From: DRQF01 sp964559135
GTDB taxonomy: Bacteria > Planctomycetota > GCA-002687715 > DRQF01
Assembly (NCBI GenBank): GCA_964559135.1
Contig: CAZLGG010000107.1
Coordinates: forward strand, 1-13,157
DNA length: 13,157 bases
Direction of reading: 5' to 3'
The translations under genes were made by a program, and so were the position numbers. This document shows, one piece after another, positions 1 to 6,905 of the stretch (position 1 is its first letter; every line of letters begins with the position of its first letter). Under the pieces are notes generated by a model, which saw only the letters and a program-made list of their open reading frames with translations, searched no databases and was not told the DNA's origin.

Positions 1-291
1 AACAAACCGCTCGCCTACACCACGATCCAGACAATGCTGACGATCCTCGAGAGGAAGAAGGTCGTCCGGGTCAAGAAAGGGAGCGGACGGGCCCACCACT
101 ATGTGGCCCGCAAGACCCGTGACGAGGTGACGACCTCCATGGTGGACGATCTCGTGGACCGCCTTTTCGATGGCCACGTCGAGCCCCTGATGGTGCACCT
201 CATTGACAAGGAGGATGTGAGCCGGGAGGAGCTGCGGGACCTGAAACGTTTCATCGAAACCCGGCTGCACGACGGGGAGGATGAATCATGA
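1..291 (+). CDS. BlaI/MecI/CopY-family winged-helix repressor, 5' end missing
   Basis: This is the C-terminal 96 residues of a BlaI-type transcriptional repressor; the reading frame is already open at base 1. The fragment begins with the family's DNA-recognition helix (LAYTTIQTMLTILERK), followed by the wing with the typical GRAHHYVA ending. Next comes the helical dimerisation region (TSMVDDLVDRLFDG, then EELRDLKRFIE). Family members are about 120-130 aa, so roughly 25-35 N-terminal residues lie outside the window. In BlaI/MecI systems this protein represses its own operon and is cleaved when the partner M56 membrane protease is activated. Here the partner starts inside this gene's stop codon (ATGA overlap), so the two are almost certainly co-transcribed and translationally coupled. 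The operator and promoter lie upstream of the window. The family call is firm; the regulon and inducer are unknown. Confidence 0.93.
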   Translation, partial: NKPLAYTTIQTMLTILERKKVVRVKKGSGRAHHYVARKTRDEVTTSMVDDLVDRLFDGHVEPLMVHLIDKEDVSREELRDLKRFIETRLHDGEDES

Positions 292-3161
292 CCTTGCTCG
301 CGGGTCACCTCGTCGTGTGCGCCCTCGGCCTCTCACTGCTCGCCCTGCTGGCCTTCGGAGTGATTCGCCTTTGTCACCGCGACCCCGTCCAGGCCTACCG
401 GTTCCTCGTGGTCATCCTCGTCCTGGCTCTGGCTCTTCCCTTCGCGCAATTCCTCGTTCAGGGACGTCTCACCGAGCTCGTGGCCGAGGAGCACCCTGCG
501 GTCGCATCCAGCACGACGGCGAGCGGGTGGCGGGTTCCGAGTCCATCCGTCGGCGACCCGGATCCTGCTCGATTCGTCGACGCGTTCGCATTCTATGACG
601 ACACCGCGGGTCAACGCGCGCTCCTGGCTGCGCTCGGACTGGACGAAACGACGAGTCCAGGCAGGAGGGGCGTCCAGGTGGACGAGCCGCTTACCATGAC
701 GCTCGCCAAGCCCGACCCCACGCCGGAGGGGTCCTGGCTCCACCCGTTTTCGGAGGGCCTCGCCCCTTGGACCGCGCTTTGGGGCCTGGGAGTGGGGGTG
801 ATGTTCATGTTTCTCGGCCGTCGACTCCGACGGACTCGCAGACTCGTTCGAGAATCCCTCCTCGTCCGGGACGGCCCCGTATTCCGCGCCTTCATGAAGC
901 TCGCCCGCGAGTATGGGCTCGAACACCGCGTGAGTCTGCGCGCCTCGGTTCAGGTCTCCGGACCCTGCTGTGCCGGCTGCCGCCGCGCGGTCCTTCTCGT
1001 CCCCCTCAGGGACGCCGAGGCGCCTCCCTCCCCCGCGCTCATTTGGGGGATGCGGCATGAGCTCACCCATATCCGCCGTGGCGACGGGTTGACCCTCGCC
1101 CTCCAGACCGTACTCACCGCACTGTTTTGGTTTCACCCCGCAGTTTGGTGGTTTTCCTCGCAGGTCCATCGCCTGCGAGAGTTGTCTTGCGATCAGCTCG
1201 TGGTCCTCCACACCGGGCGTCGAAGAAGCTACGCCCTCGCTCTTGTGGACTACGCGCGGCCCTTGGCCGCCCAAGGCGCCCCCGCCGGGTTGGTGCCCTG
1301 GTTCGGCTCGAAATCTCAACTGAAAAGGAGAATCGAAATGCTCGCGCTCTCGACCACGCGTCCCTCGACGCTACGCCGCGGCCTTCAGGCCCTCGGCATT
1401 CTCTCCGCCCTGTCCCTCCTCTTCGGCGGTCAGGTGCTTGCGGCCGGTGTCTGGCTTCCTCAGGAAAAAGCGCCCACAGTCGCTCCCGAACCCGCGGCAC
1501 CCCACGAGCCCGCGGAACTCCCCGATCCCCCGAACCCGGAAGAAGAGGGAATCGTCTTCATCGAGGAGACCAACCCTCTGGCCACTTCCGTCGTGAACCT
1601 CTCCATTTGCCCGGACCGCATCGGCGTCGCGTTGAAGCACCCCTCGGCCCAAGCCTGCGCCCCTTATGGCATCGCCCCGGATCACGCCCTCCAAGTGGTG
1701 AGCGTGGAGAAAGGCTATCCGGCCGAACGGGCCGGCATCCGTCCGGGTGACCTCCTCATGGGTTTCGGAGACGACACACCCCTCACCCATGACGCGCTCT
1801 TGAAGCGCATCCAGCAGAATCGGGGCGGAACCCTCCGTCTCGATGTGGGACGGCGCGGCAAGGTCCTCACTGTCTTGATCGACCTCGCCACGCCGGTGCC
1901 TCCGACACCGCTTGACGAACGCGAAACGGAAGCCATGGAGCGGGAAAAAGAGGTCATCGAGCGCAGACGCGAAGATCTCGAGGAGCGGATCGCCCGGCTC
2001 GAGGAGGAGATCGTCGAGGAGCAAAATCGTATAGCGGAATCCGTCGAACGGGAGGCGGAGCAGCATCAGGCGGCCTTGGAGCGTGCCCTCGCGAGGATCG
2101 AGGAGGAGATGGAGCGCTCCCAGGAGAAGATCGAGCAGCGTCGCGAAAAAATCGAGGAGACCATGGAGTCCTTGGACCAGTTGCCCACGGAAGAGGCTCG
2201 CGAACAGGCCCGTCGCGAACTCGAGAGAGGCATGCGGGAACTCGAGAAGGCCATGCGGAAGAATCACACCGAGCTCGAGCGANNNNNNNNNNAAGCCCAA
2301 TCCCTGAGAGAGCGGCACGAACGGGACATGAGGAAGCAACGCCGCGTCGCCGAGCAGACCGCCCGGCAACTCGAACGTCACGCCCGTGCCGAACGTCGGG
2401 CCATCGAGCAAGAGGCTCAACGCCTCGAGCTCGAGGCCCAAAGGCTCGAAGCGGAGGCCCGGAGACGAGTCCATCCGGATGTTCCGCAGCAACCCCAACT
2501 CGACCTGTCCATGGGCTGGCGCGAACCGGAACCTGTGCCCGCCCCCCCAACACCCCGCCCCAAGGACGACACGGACGCCCCCCGCATTCGAAACATCCCG
2601 AGCCTGGGCGATCTCTTCGAGGCCCGGCGAGCCGAGAAGCGGGCCAAGGACTCGTCTCGCAGGCGGGCCGCCACCCTCGAGCGCATGGAGGCGGAACTCC
2701 GCCGACACCTCGACACGAAGTTGCCCAGGGACGCGAGGCGCCAAAGCAAACACGAGCTGGACGGTTTGATCCGACGGGCCCTCGAGGCCATCGGCAAAAA
2801 CGGCGACGTCGATTTGGATCTCCACCCCACGATCCAGGGGAACACGATCTACATCCTCGTGAATCCCCACATCGACGCCGATGTCCTGGAGCGCAGACTC
2901 CAGACGCCCAAGCCGCGCCGGAAGCCCGCCCCTCGTCGCAAGTCGAAGCGGAAGAAGAAGGGCAAAAAGCCTGCTCCGAAACTCACCTACCAAGGGCATT
3001 TGATCCGAGCTGTCGCCGAAGCCGCCGCCGACATGGGCCCGGTCCAGGTGCCCCTCACGCAGGTGGACGGACCCGTCCGAGAAGTCCTCCAGTCTCTCCT
3101 GGATCGCATCGATCGCCTCGAAGGGAGAATGTCTCGCCTGGAAGATGGCCTTCGGCCCTGA
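288..3161 (+). CDS. M56 (BlaR1-type) membrane zinc peptidase with PDZ-like and long coiled-coil C-terminus
   Basis: This is the predicted signalling protease partner of the upstream repressor. The ATG overlaps the repressor stop and has a Shine-Dalgarno GGGGAGG at 274-280, 7 nt upstream. Hydrophobic segments lie at about residues 5-27, 37-57, 160-178 and 363-388, matching the four-helix layout of M56. The zinc site HELTH is at 257-261 (ligands H257 and H261, catalytic E258). FHPAVWW follows at 282-288, and RELSCD, with the likely third ligand E298, at 297-302. A Pro-rich linker (about 390-420) leads to a PDZ-like domain (about 435-535; GYPAERAGIRPGDLL at 476-490). A highly charged Glu/Arg/Ala/Leu coiled coil fills about 543-728, followed by a Pro-rich stretch and a basic patch (about 875-899). 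The last 25 residues may form another short coiled coil. Known BlaR1/MecR1 proteins end in a penicillin-binding sensor domain; none is visible here. By M56 topology the C-terminal half should be extracytoplasmic (inference). Residues 666-669 fall in an assembly gap, so the true length is uncertain. Confidence 0.9.
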   Translation: MTLLAGHLVVCALGLSLLALLAFGVIRLCHRDPVQAYRFLVVILVLALALPFAQFLVQGRLTELVAEEHPAVASSTTASGWRVPSPSVGDPDPARFVDAFAFYDDTAGQRALLAALGLDETTSPGRRGVQVDEPLTMTLAKPDPTPEGSWLHPFSEGLAPWTALWGLGVGVMFMFLGRRLRRTRRLVRESLLVRDGPVFRAFMKLAREYGLEHRVSLRASVQVSGPCCAGCRRAVLLVPLRDAEAPPSPALIWGMRHELTHIRRGDGLTLALQTVLTALFWFHPAVWWFSSQVHRLRELSCDQLVVLHTGRRRSYALALVDYARPLAAQGAPAGLVPWFGSKSQLKRRIEMLALSTTRPSTLRRGLQALGILSALSLLFGGQVLAAGVWLPQEKAPTVAPEPAAPHEPAELPDPPNPEEEGIVFIEETNPLATSVVNLSICPDRIGVALKHPSAQACAPYGIAPDHALQVVSVEKGYPAERAGIRPGDLLMGFGDDTPLTHDALLKRIQQNRGGTLRLDVGRRGKVLTVLIDLATPVPPTPLDERETEAMEREKEVIERRREDLEERIARLEEEIVEEQNRIAESVEREAEQHQAALERALARIEEEMERSQEKIEQRREKIEETMESLDQLPTEEAREQARRELERGMRELEKAMRKNHTELERXXXXAQSLRERHERDMRKQRRVAEQTARQLERHARAERRAIEQEAQRLELEAQRLEAEARRRVHPDVPQQPQLDLSMGWREPEPVPAPPTPRPKDDTDAPRIRNIPSLGDLFEARRAEKRAKDSSRRRAATLERMEAELRRHLDTKLPRDARRQSKHELDGLIRRALEAIGKNGDVDLDLHPTIQGNTIYILVNPHIDADVLERRLQTPKPRRKPAPRRKSKRKKKGKKPAPKLTYQGHLIRAVAEAAADMGPVQVPLTQVDGPVREVLQSLLDRIDRLEGRMSRLEDGLRP
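2283..2292. other. Assembly gap (10 N)
   Basis: Ten undetermined bases lie inside the coiled-coil part of the M56 peptidase gene. The same frame stays open on both sides, and both flanks are the same type of Glu/Arg/Leu-rich heptad sequence. This suggests a placeholder joining two contigs that broke in repetitive coding sequence. The real number of missing bases is unknown, so the length and continuity of the protein here are not proven. Confidence 0.97.
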
Positions 3162-3169
3162 AGCACCCC

Positions 3170-3203
3170 ACGGCGTCCTTCCCGCGATCCGGGAGGACGC
3201 CGT
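3170..3203 (+). terminator. Strong hairpin after the repressor/M56 operon
   Basis: Starting 8 nt after the M56 stop, ACGGCGTCC (3170-3178) pairs perfectly with GGACGCCGT (3195-3203). The stem continues as CCCG (3181-3184) with CGGG (3190-3193), with one bulged T and a 5-nt loop. The total is about 14 base pairs, mostly GC. No T-tract follows (CCCTTGG), so it is either a U-less terminator or an mRNA 3'-end stabiliser. Its position between two transcription units supports a termination role. Confidence 0.7.
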
Positions 3204-3219
3204 CCCTTGGCCCACCCGC

Positions 3220-3228
3220 TGGTAGAAT
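3220..3228 (+). promoter_or_regulatory. Extended -10-like promoter element (TGGTAGAAT)
   Basis: TAGAAT (3223-3228) is preceded by TGG, giving an extended -10 layout directly after the operon terminator. Transcription would begin near 3235, about 37 nt before the TTG start chosen for the next gene. No convincing -35 is visible. The ATG inside this element (3227) gives a longer reading frame. It has no ribosome binding site and would lie upstream of the predicted transcript, so it was not used. Confidence 0.45.
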
Positions 3229-3271
3229 GCCCGCCGGAGTGCGACCGGTCTTCATCACGGGAGGGAACAGT

Positions 3272-3784
3272 TTGGCGAAGGAGTCGATTCCCGAGGACGA
3301 TACCAGGCGCATGGAAGCGATCCCGCGGGGAGTGTTTTCCAGGGTCCTCGACATCGAATTCGACGGCGAGCCGTTCGCCCAGGCCACCCACCGCACCTTC
3401 AGCTCGACCATCGCGTGCGAGTTGGCGACCGGGCCCGAACTCGTTTTCGAAAAGACGTCGTGGAGTGCGCGCATGTTTCGGCTTCGGGCGGCCAACGACC
3501 GTTCCACCGTCTTTTGCACCTCGGAGCGCCAGGGCTTCTGGATGCCTCGTTGGGACCTCGACCTGACGCTGGGGCGAGCGCGCTTGGAAAGCATGGGGTT
3601 TTTCCGAAGCGGATTCCTCGTCGTTTCCGGAAAAGACATCTGGGGCAGTGTCGATGGGCGTGGAGTGTTCAAGGGCGGGTGGGTCGTGACAGCCTGGAGC
3701 GCCCTCGACCCCACGGATTTCATCCTGATCGGATTCATCTTCAATCACATCCAGAAGATGCGTGCGGCGGCGACGACGGGATGA
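3272..3784 (+). CDS. Hypothetical protein, 170 aa, beta-rich with hydrophobic C-terminal segment
   Basis: I do not recognise this family. The start chosen is TTG at 3272, because GGGAGGG (3259-3265) sits 6 nt upstream; the longer ATG at 3227 overlaps the probable -10 element. The protein has a short charged N-terminus (AKESIPEDDTRRM). Alternating hydrophobic/polar stretches typical of beta strands follow, with many Trp and Phe (SWSARMFRLRA, GFWMPRWDLDLTLG, GFFRSGFLVVSG). Near the C-terminus is a hydrophobic run, FILIGFIFNHI (about residues 149-159), and then a short basic tail. The overall pattern recalls small barrel-like proteins ending in a membrane-attaching helix, such as tubby/LURP-one-like folds. 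That is a weak resemblance and not an assignment. There is no signal peptide. It lies between a terminator and an independently promoted radical SAM gene, so context does not reveal a function. Confidence 0.7.
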   Translation: MAKESIPEDDTRRMEAIPRGVFSRVLDIEFDGEPFAQATHRTFSSTIACELATGPELVFEKTSWSARMFRLRAANDRSTVFCTSERQGFWMPRWDLDLTLGRARLESMGFFRSGFLVVSGKDIWGSVDGRGVFKGGWVVTAWSALDPTDFILIGFIFNHIQKMRAAATTG

Positions 3785-3796
3785 CCCAAAGGCCCC

Positions 3797-3825
3797 GTGT
3801 CATTCTCCGTCGAATCTGACACACT
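3797..3825 (+). promoter_or_regulatory. Promoter of the radical SAM gene, with an overlapping inverted repeat
   Basis: GTGTCA (3797-3802, four of six matches to TTGACA) is exactly 17 nt from CACACT (3820-3825, three of six matches to TATAAT). The distance from the hexamer to the ATG at 3831 places transcription start at or next to the start codon, giving a leaderless mRNA. GTGTCA is also a perfect inverted repeat of TGACAC (3817-3822). The half-sites start 20 bp apart, about two helical turns, so the site could bind a dimeric regulator. That reading is inference. Confidence 0.4.
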
Positions 3826-3830
3826 GCCCC

Positions 3831-4703
3831 ATGCGCTACGTCGAACCCGTCTTCCGTCCGCCGAGCGAGGCGCGCTCCTTCATCCTCCAGGCCACCATCG
3901 GATGCTCGTGGAATCACTGCACCTACTGCGACATGTACCGGTCCAAGGAATTCCGGGTCAGGCCCCTGAATGCCATCCTCGCGGACCTGGAGGAGACGGC
4001 CGCCGGATGGGGCGAGCACGTCCGAAAAGTCTTCGTCGCCGACGGAGACCCCCTCGTCATGGAGCTGGACCACTGGCTCCCCATCCTCGAAGCCTGCCGC
4101 AAATCCTTCCCTCACCTGCGACGGGTCAGCACCTACGCCACGGCGCGAAACATCCTTGCCAAAGACATGACCGACCTTCGACGCCTTCGGGAACAGGGCC
4201 TGTCGTTGCTCTACATCGGGCCCGAGTCCGGCGACGATGTCACCTTGAAGCGCATTGCCAAAGGCGCGGATTTTTCCGATCACGAGGAAGCGGCGCGCCG
4301 GTGCCACGAGGCAGGCATCGCGCTGTCCGCCATCTTTCTCACGGGTGCCGGGGGCGTGGAGCGGTCACCGGAGCATGCGGCGGCGTCCGCGCGACTCGCA
4401 ACCGCGATGAACCCTCGCTACGTGAGCCTGCTCACCCTCACGGTCCTCCCGGACACGCCCATGGGCAAGCTCCTCGAAAGGGGGCGGTTTCAGCTGCCCG
4501 ATGTGGCGGGCCTCCTCGAGGAGATCCGCATCTTCGTCGATGAGGCCCGGCCCACGGCGGCGATTTTCCGCACGAACCACGCCTCCAACTACCTGCCCTT
4601 GGAAGGGCGACTGCCCAGAGACAAGGAGCGCATCGTGGCGACCATCGATGCCGCCCTTGCGGGCCGCATTCCCCTGAAGCCGGAACACCACCGAGGACTT
4701 TGA
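3831..4703 (+). CDS. Radical SAM protein with Cx4CxxC cluster motif
   Basis: This 290-aa stand-alone radical SAM enzyme has an unknown substrate. The N-terminal motif GCSWNHCTYCDMY supplies three Fe-S cysteines, C25, C30 and C33. Their spacing is Cx4CxxC, not the usual Cx3CxxC. Other core features are VFVADGDP (about 67-74, the GGE-like SAM-contact region), YIGPESGDD (128-136), the strand FLTGAGG (169-175) and a C-terminal block RTNHASNYLPLEG (247-259). The length is that of a single TIM-barrel core with no accessory B12, SPASM or TRAM domain. The ATG at 3831 was chosen over an upstream ATG (3762) that would overlap the previous gene and add an Arg-rich, non-conserved 23-aa extension. The start has no Shine-Dalgarno and fits a leaderless transcript. 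The gene ends 68 nt before the GH15 gene, which seems to have its own promoter. Superfamily assignment is firm; the reaction is unknown. Confidence 0.88.
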   Translation: MRYVEPVFRPPSEARSFILQATIGCSWNHCTYCDMYRSKEFRVRPLNAILADLEETAAGWGEHVRKVFVADGDPLVMELDHWLPILEACRKSFPHLRRVSTYATARNILAKDMTDLRRLREQGLSLLYIGPESGDDVTLKRIAKGADFSDHEEAARRCHEAGIALSAIFLTGAGGVERSPEHAAASARLATAMNPRYVSLLTLTVLPDTPMGKLLERGRFQLPDVAGLLEEIRIFVDEARPTAAIFRTNHASNYLPLEGRLPRDKERIVATIDAALAGRIPLKPEHHRGL

Positions 4704-4758
4704 GTGCGGGATTGCGTCCGGGAACGTCCAACACGACTTTTTCCGGGCGCGCAAAGGG

Positions 4759-4764
4759 GATACT
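4759..4764 (+). promoter_or_regulatory. -10-like element (GATACT) before the GH15 gene
   Basis: GATACT (four of six matches to TATAAT) is followed by seven bases and then the ATG at 4772, the spacing of a leaderless transcript. No purine-rich ribosome binding site precedes that ATG. A T-run (4738-4742) occupies the -35 region but does not resemble TTGACA. Support is the similarity in sequence and spacing to the element before the beta-CASP RNase gene. Confidence 0.45.
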
Positions 4765-4771
4765 CCAGTTC

Positions 4772-6670
4772 ATGAGAAACATGGTGTTGGGAAACGGTGC
4801 CTTCGGAGCGGGCTTTGATCAGCTAGGTCGATTGCGGGACCTTTGGTGGCCGGGAGTGGGCGGTGAGAACCATCTGCTGGGCTCCCTGTGTCAAATCGGC
4901 CTGGAGGTGGACGGCGCATTGTTCTGGTTGGACGACACGTTCGAATGCTTTCAAACCCCGCTGGCGGCCGGACGCTCTGCACTGACGCGCTGGGTCCACG
5001 GACCGTTGGGCCTCTCCATGCGGGTCGAGGACGAGCTCTTCGAGGACGGATCGGGATTCGTCCGACGCTTCGCCGTCGATCTGGCCCCCGGCTCGAAGCC
5101 CGGTCGTCTGCTCCTGCTCCATGATCTGGGACTCAAGGGCTCCGACCTGTCGAACTGCGTGCGGTATGAGCCGGACGGCCGTTACCTCCATCACTTCCGC
5201 GAGGACCGCCACGTGGGGCTGTTCCTGAATCGCACGTCCGCCCGGGGCGTCGAGGAATGGACCCTCGGTCGCCGCGATGAGGAAGGCGGCGCGGGACTTG
5301 CGCCCAAGGCGGCCCGCGGGGAACTCGATCGAAACCCGGTGGCCATGGGGGCCGGTGTCTCCCTTATCGCCATGCCGCTGGAAGACGTTGTCGGCGACGA
5401 CGGACGTGGTGAACTGCACCTCCGCATCGCGACGGACGATGCGACGCTGCGGAGTTTCGCGGCCGAGACGGCGGGAAACCCGAAGTCCCCCCCCGCCTTC
5501 GCAAGGGCGCATCGCGAGGATCCGGTCCGGCGCCTGGCCAGGGAAGCGCCGGGGTTCATCCTCTCCCAGCAGGACGCGGGCGGTGCGATCGTCGCGTCAA
5601 CCGACACGGACCTCATCGCCACGGCCAGGGACAGCTACGCCTGGAGCTGGCCCCGCGACGGAGCGTTCGCCGCCCTCGCGCTGGATCGTTCGGGACACGA
5701 AGAGGCAGCACTTCGCTTCTTCCAGTTCATGGCGCGGGCGAAGCACCCGGAGGGCTATCTGCATCAGCGGTACCACGTTCACGGTTTCGAAGGATCGACC
5801 TGGCACGAGGTCCACGATCCCAGATCTCGACGGCGTCCCATCCAGGAGGATGAGACGGCCCTCGTCCTTTGGGCATTCACCAACAGTTCCCATCGCGAGG
5901 ACACGGCACTCTTCGACAACCTCGTTCGTCCCCTGGCCGACTTCCTGGTCAGCTATAGGGATGAGAACACAGGGCTTCCTCTCCCCTCCCACGACCTGTG
6001 GGAGGAGCGTTCCGGCGTTCACTGTTTCACGACGGCCGCCGTGGTCGCCGCCCTCGCCGGAGCTTCCGACGTCGCGGAGAAAAAGAAACATCTTGAAGAC
6101 GCCGCGCGGTGGACGGAGGCGGCGGCGGAGACCGAGCGCGCCCTCCTCCACCATTTTTGGCACGAGGACCTGGGCCGCTACGTCCGGACCGCCCATCCTC
6201 GGCACGACGGCGATCTCCACCTGGACACGGTGATCGACGCGTCGCTGTCCGGTCTTTTCCTCTTCGACCCCGAACGGGTGAAGGATGATCGCATCGTCCG
6301 TACGATGGAGGCCGTCGAACGAGAATTGACGGTCAAGAGTCGCGTGGGCGGCGTTGCGCGCTATGCCAACGACCCGTACTACGCTCGCTGCCGGGACGAG
6401 GACGACATCCCCGGCAACCCGTGGGTCCTCTGCACGCTCTGGCTCGCGGAATACCACATTCTCCGCGCCGAATCTCCACAGGATCTGGTCCGGGCCGACG
6501 AGTTCTTGTCTTGGGCGGCGGCCCAGGCCGCCGAAGGCGACCTTCTCCCGGAACAGGTGCACCCCCTCACGGGCGAGCACCTCTCGGTGCGTCCCCTGAC
6601 CTGGAGTCACGCGGCCTTCTTCCTCGCCGCCGAGACCCGTCGCCGCCGACGACTCGAATGGGAGACGTGA
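4772..6670 (+). CDS. GH15 glucoamylase-like alpha-glucan hydrolase
   Basis: This 632-aa glycoside hydrolase family 15 enzyme is expected to release glucose from non-reducing ends of glycogen or maltooligosaccharides. The N-terminal beta-sandwich domain starts with the signature GNGAFGAGFD...RDLWWPGVGGENH. The (alpha/alpha)6 barrel follows from about residue 255. Barrel motifs are SYAWSWPRDGAF (about 288-299), DLWEERSGVH (408-417) with the probable general acid E411, and LLPEQVHPLTG (591-601) with the probable general base E594. Both catalytic glutamates are thus present. There is no signal peptide, so it should be cytoplasmic and act on intracellular glucan. The ATG at 4772 was chosen because a -10-like hexamer lies 7 nt upstream and the GH15 fold starts immediately; an upstream TTG at 4700 would add 24 unsupported residues. 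Some GH15 members are trehalases or other alpha-glucosidases, so the exact substrate is open. The glgC gene downstream supports glycogen turnover. Confidence 0.92.
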   Translation: MRNMVLGNGAFGAGFDQLGRLRDLWWPGVGGENHLLGSLCQIGLEVDGALFWLDDTFECFQTPLAAGRSALTRWVHGPLGLSMRVEDELFEDGSGFVRRFAVDLAPGSKPGRLLLLHDLGLKGSDLSNCVRYEPDGRYLHHFREDRHVGLFLNRTSARGVEEWTLGRRDEEGGAGLAPKAARGELDRNPVAMGAGVSLIAMPLEDVVGDDGRGELHLRIATDDATLRSFAAETAGNPKSPPAFARAHREDPVRRLAREAPGFILSQQDAGGAIVASTDTDLIATARDSYAWSWPRDGAFAALALDRSGHEEAALRFFQFMARAKHPEGYLHQRYHVHGFEGSTWHEVHDPRSRRRPIQEDETALVLWAFTNSSHREDTALFDNLVRPLADFLVSYRDENTGLPLPSHDLWEERSGVHCFTTAAVVAALAGASDVAEKKKHLEDAARWTEAAAETERALLHHFWHEDLGRYVRTAHPRHDGDLHLDTVIDASLSGLFLFDPERVKDDRIVRTMEAVERELTVKSRVGGVARYANDPYYARCRDEDDIPGNPWVLCTLWLAEYHILRAESPQDLVRADEFLSWAAAQAAEGDLLPEQVHPLTGEHLSVRPLTWSHAAFFLAAETRRRRRLEWET

Positions 6671-6905
6671 AAGGACGGAGACGCCTTCGCCGTGAGGAGC
6701 CGAGAAACCCGTGCTCCGCTGCCGCCTTCGCCGCGGCTCCGTGAGTGGAACATGATCGGCCACGTCGGGACCTCGACGCCAAGTGCCCGCGCTACGCGGC
6801 ATCGTGCAGGGCAAAGTCTGCGCCCCTGGGTGGGAAATCTCGCGGAGGAGGCAAGGGCGTGCTCGAGAAGGTATGATCCGACCGGTCGATGAGGAGACTC
6901 CCACG
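6671..6905 (+). promoter_or_regulatory. Intergenic region with probable glgC promoter and leader
   Basis: This 235-nt stretch has no convincing gene. TATGAT at 6872-6877 is the best -10 candidate and places transcription start near 6884. A GGAG at 6893-6896 lies 9 nt before the glgC ATG. Nearer the GH15 stop, GGAGC (6696-6700) can pair with GCTCC (6713-6717), or GGAGCCG (6696-6702) with CGGCTCC (6734-6740). These competing stems could be a weak terminator for the GH15 gene. The 11-mer CGCCTTCGCCG occurs twice, at 6682-6692 and 6723-6733, which may be only GC-rich low complexity. Confidence 0.4.

Noticed and set aside
1371..3215. 614-codon minus-strand frame across the M56 gene, also open through the N gap
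   Set aside because: It has no start signal or motif, and its Leu/Gly-rich composition is simply the antisense of the Glu/Arg-rich coiled coil.
6682..6733. Repeated 11-mer CGCCTTCGCCG upstream of glgC as an operator pair
   Set aside because: The 41-bp spacing does not match helical periodicity well, and the word is built from common GC-rich codon-like triplets; chance is likely.
6783..6905. N-terminal extension of glgC from an earlier start
   Set aside because: The extra 41 residues are basic and unlike any GlgC N-terminus. A -10 element and ribosome binding site lie inside this stretch, and GlgC homology begins at the ATG at 6906.
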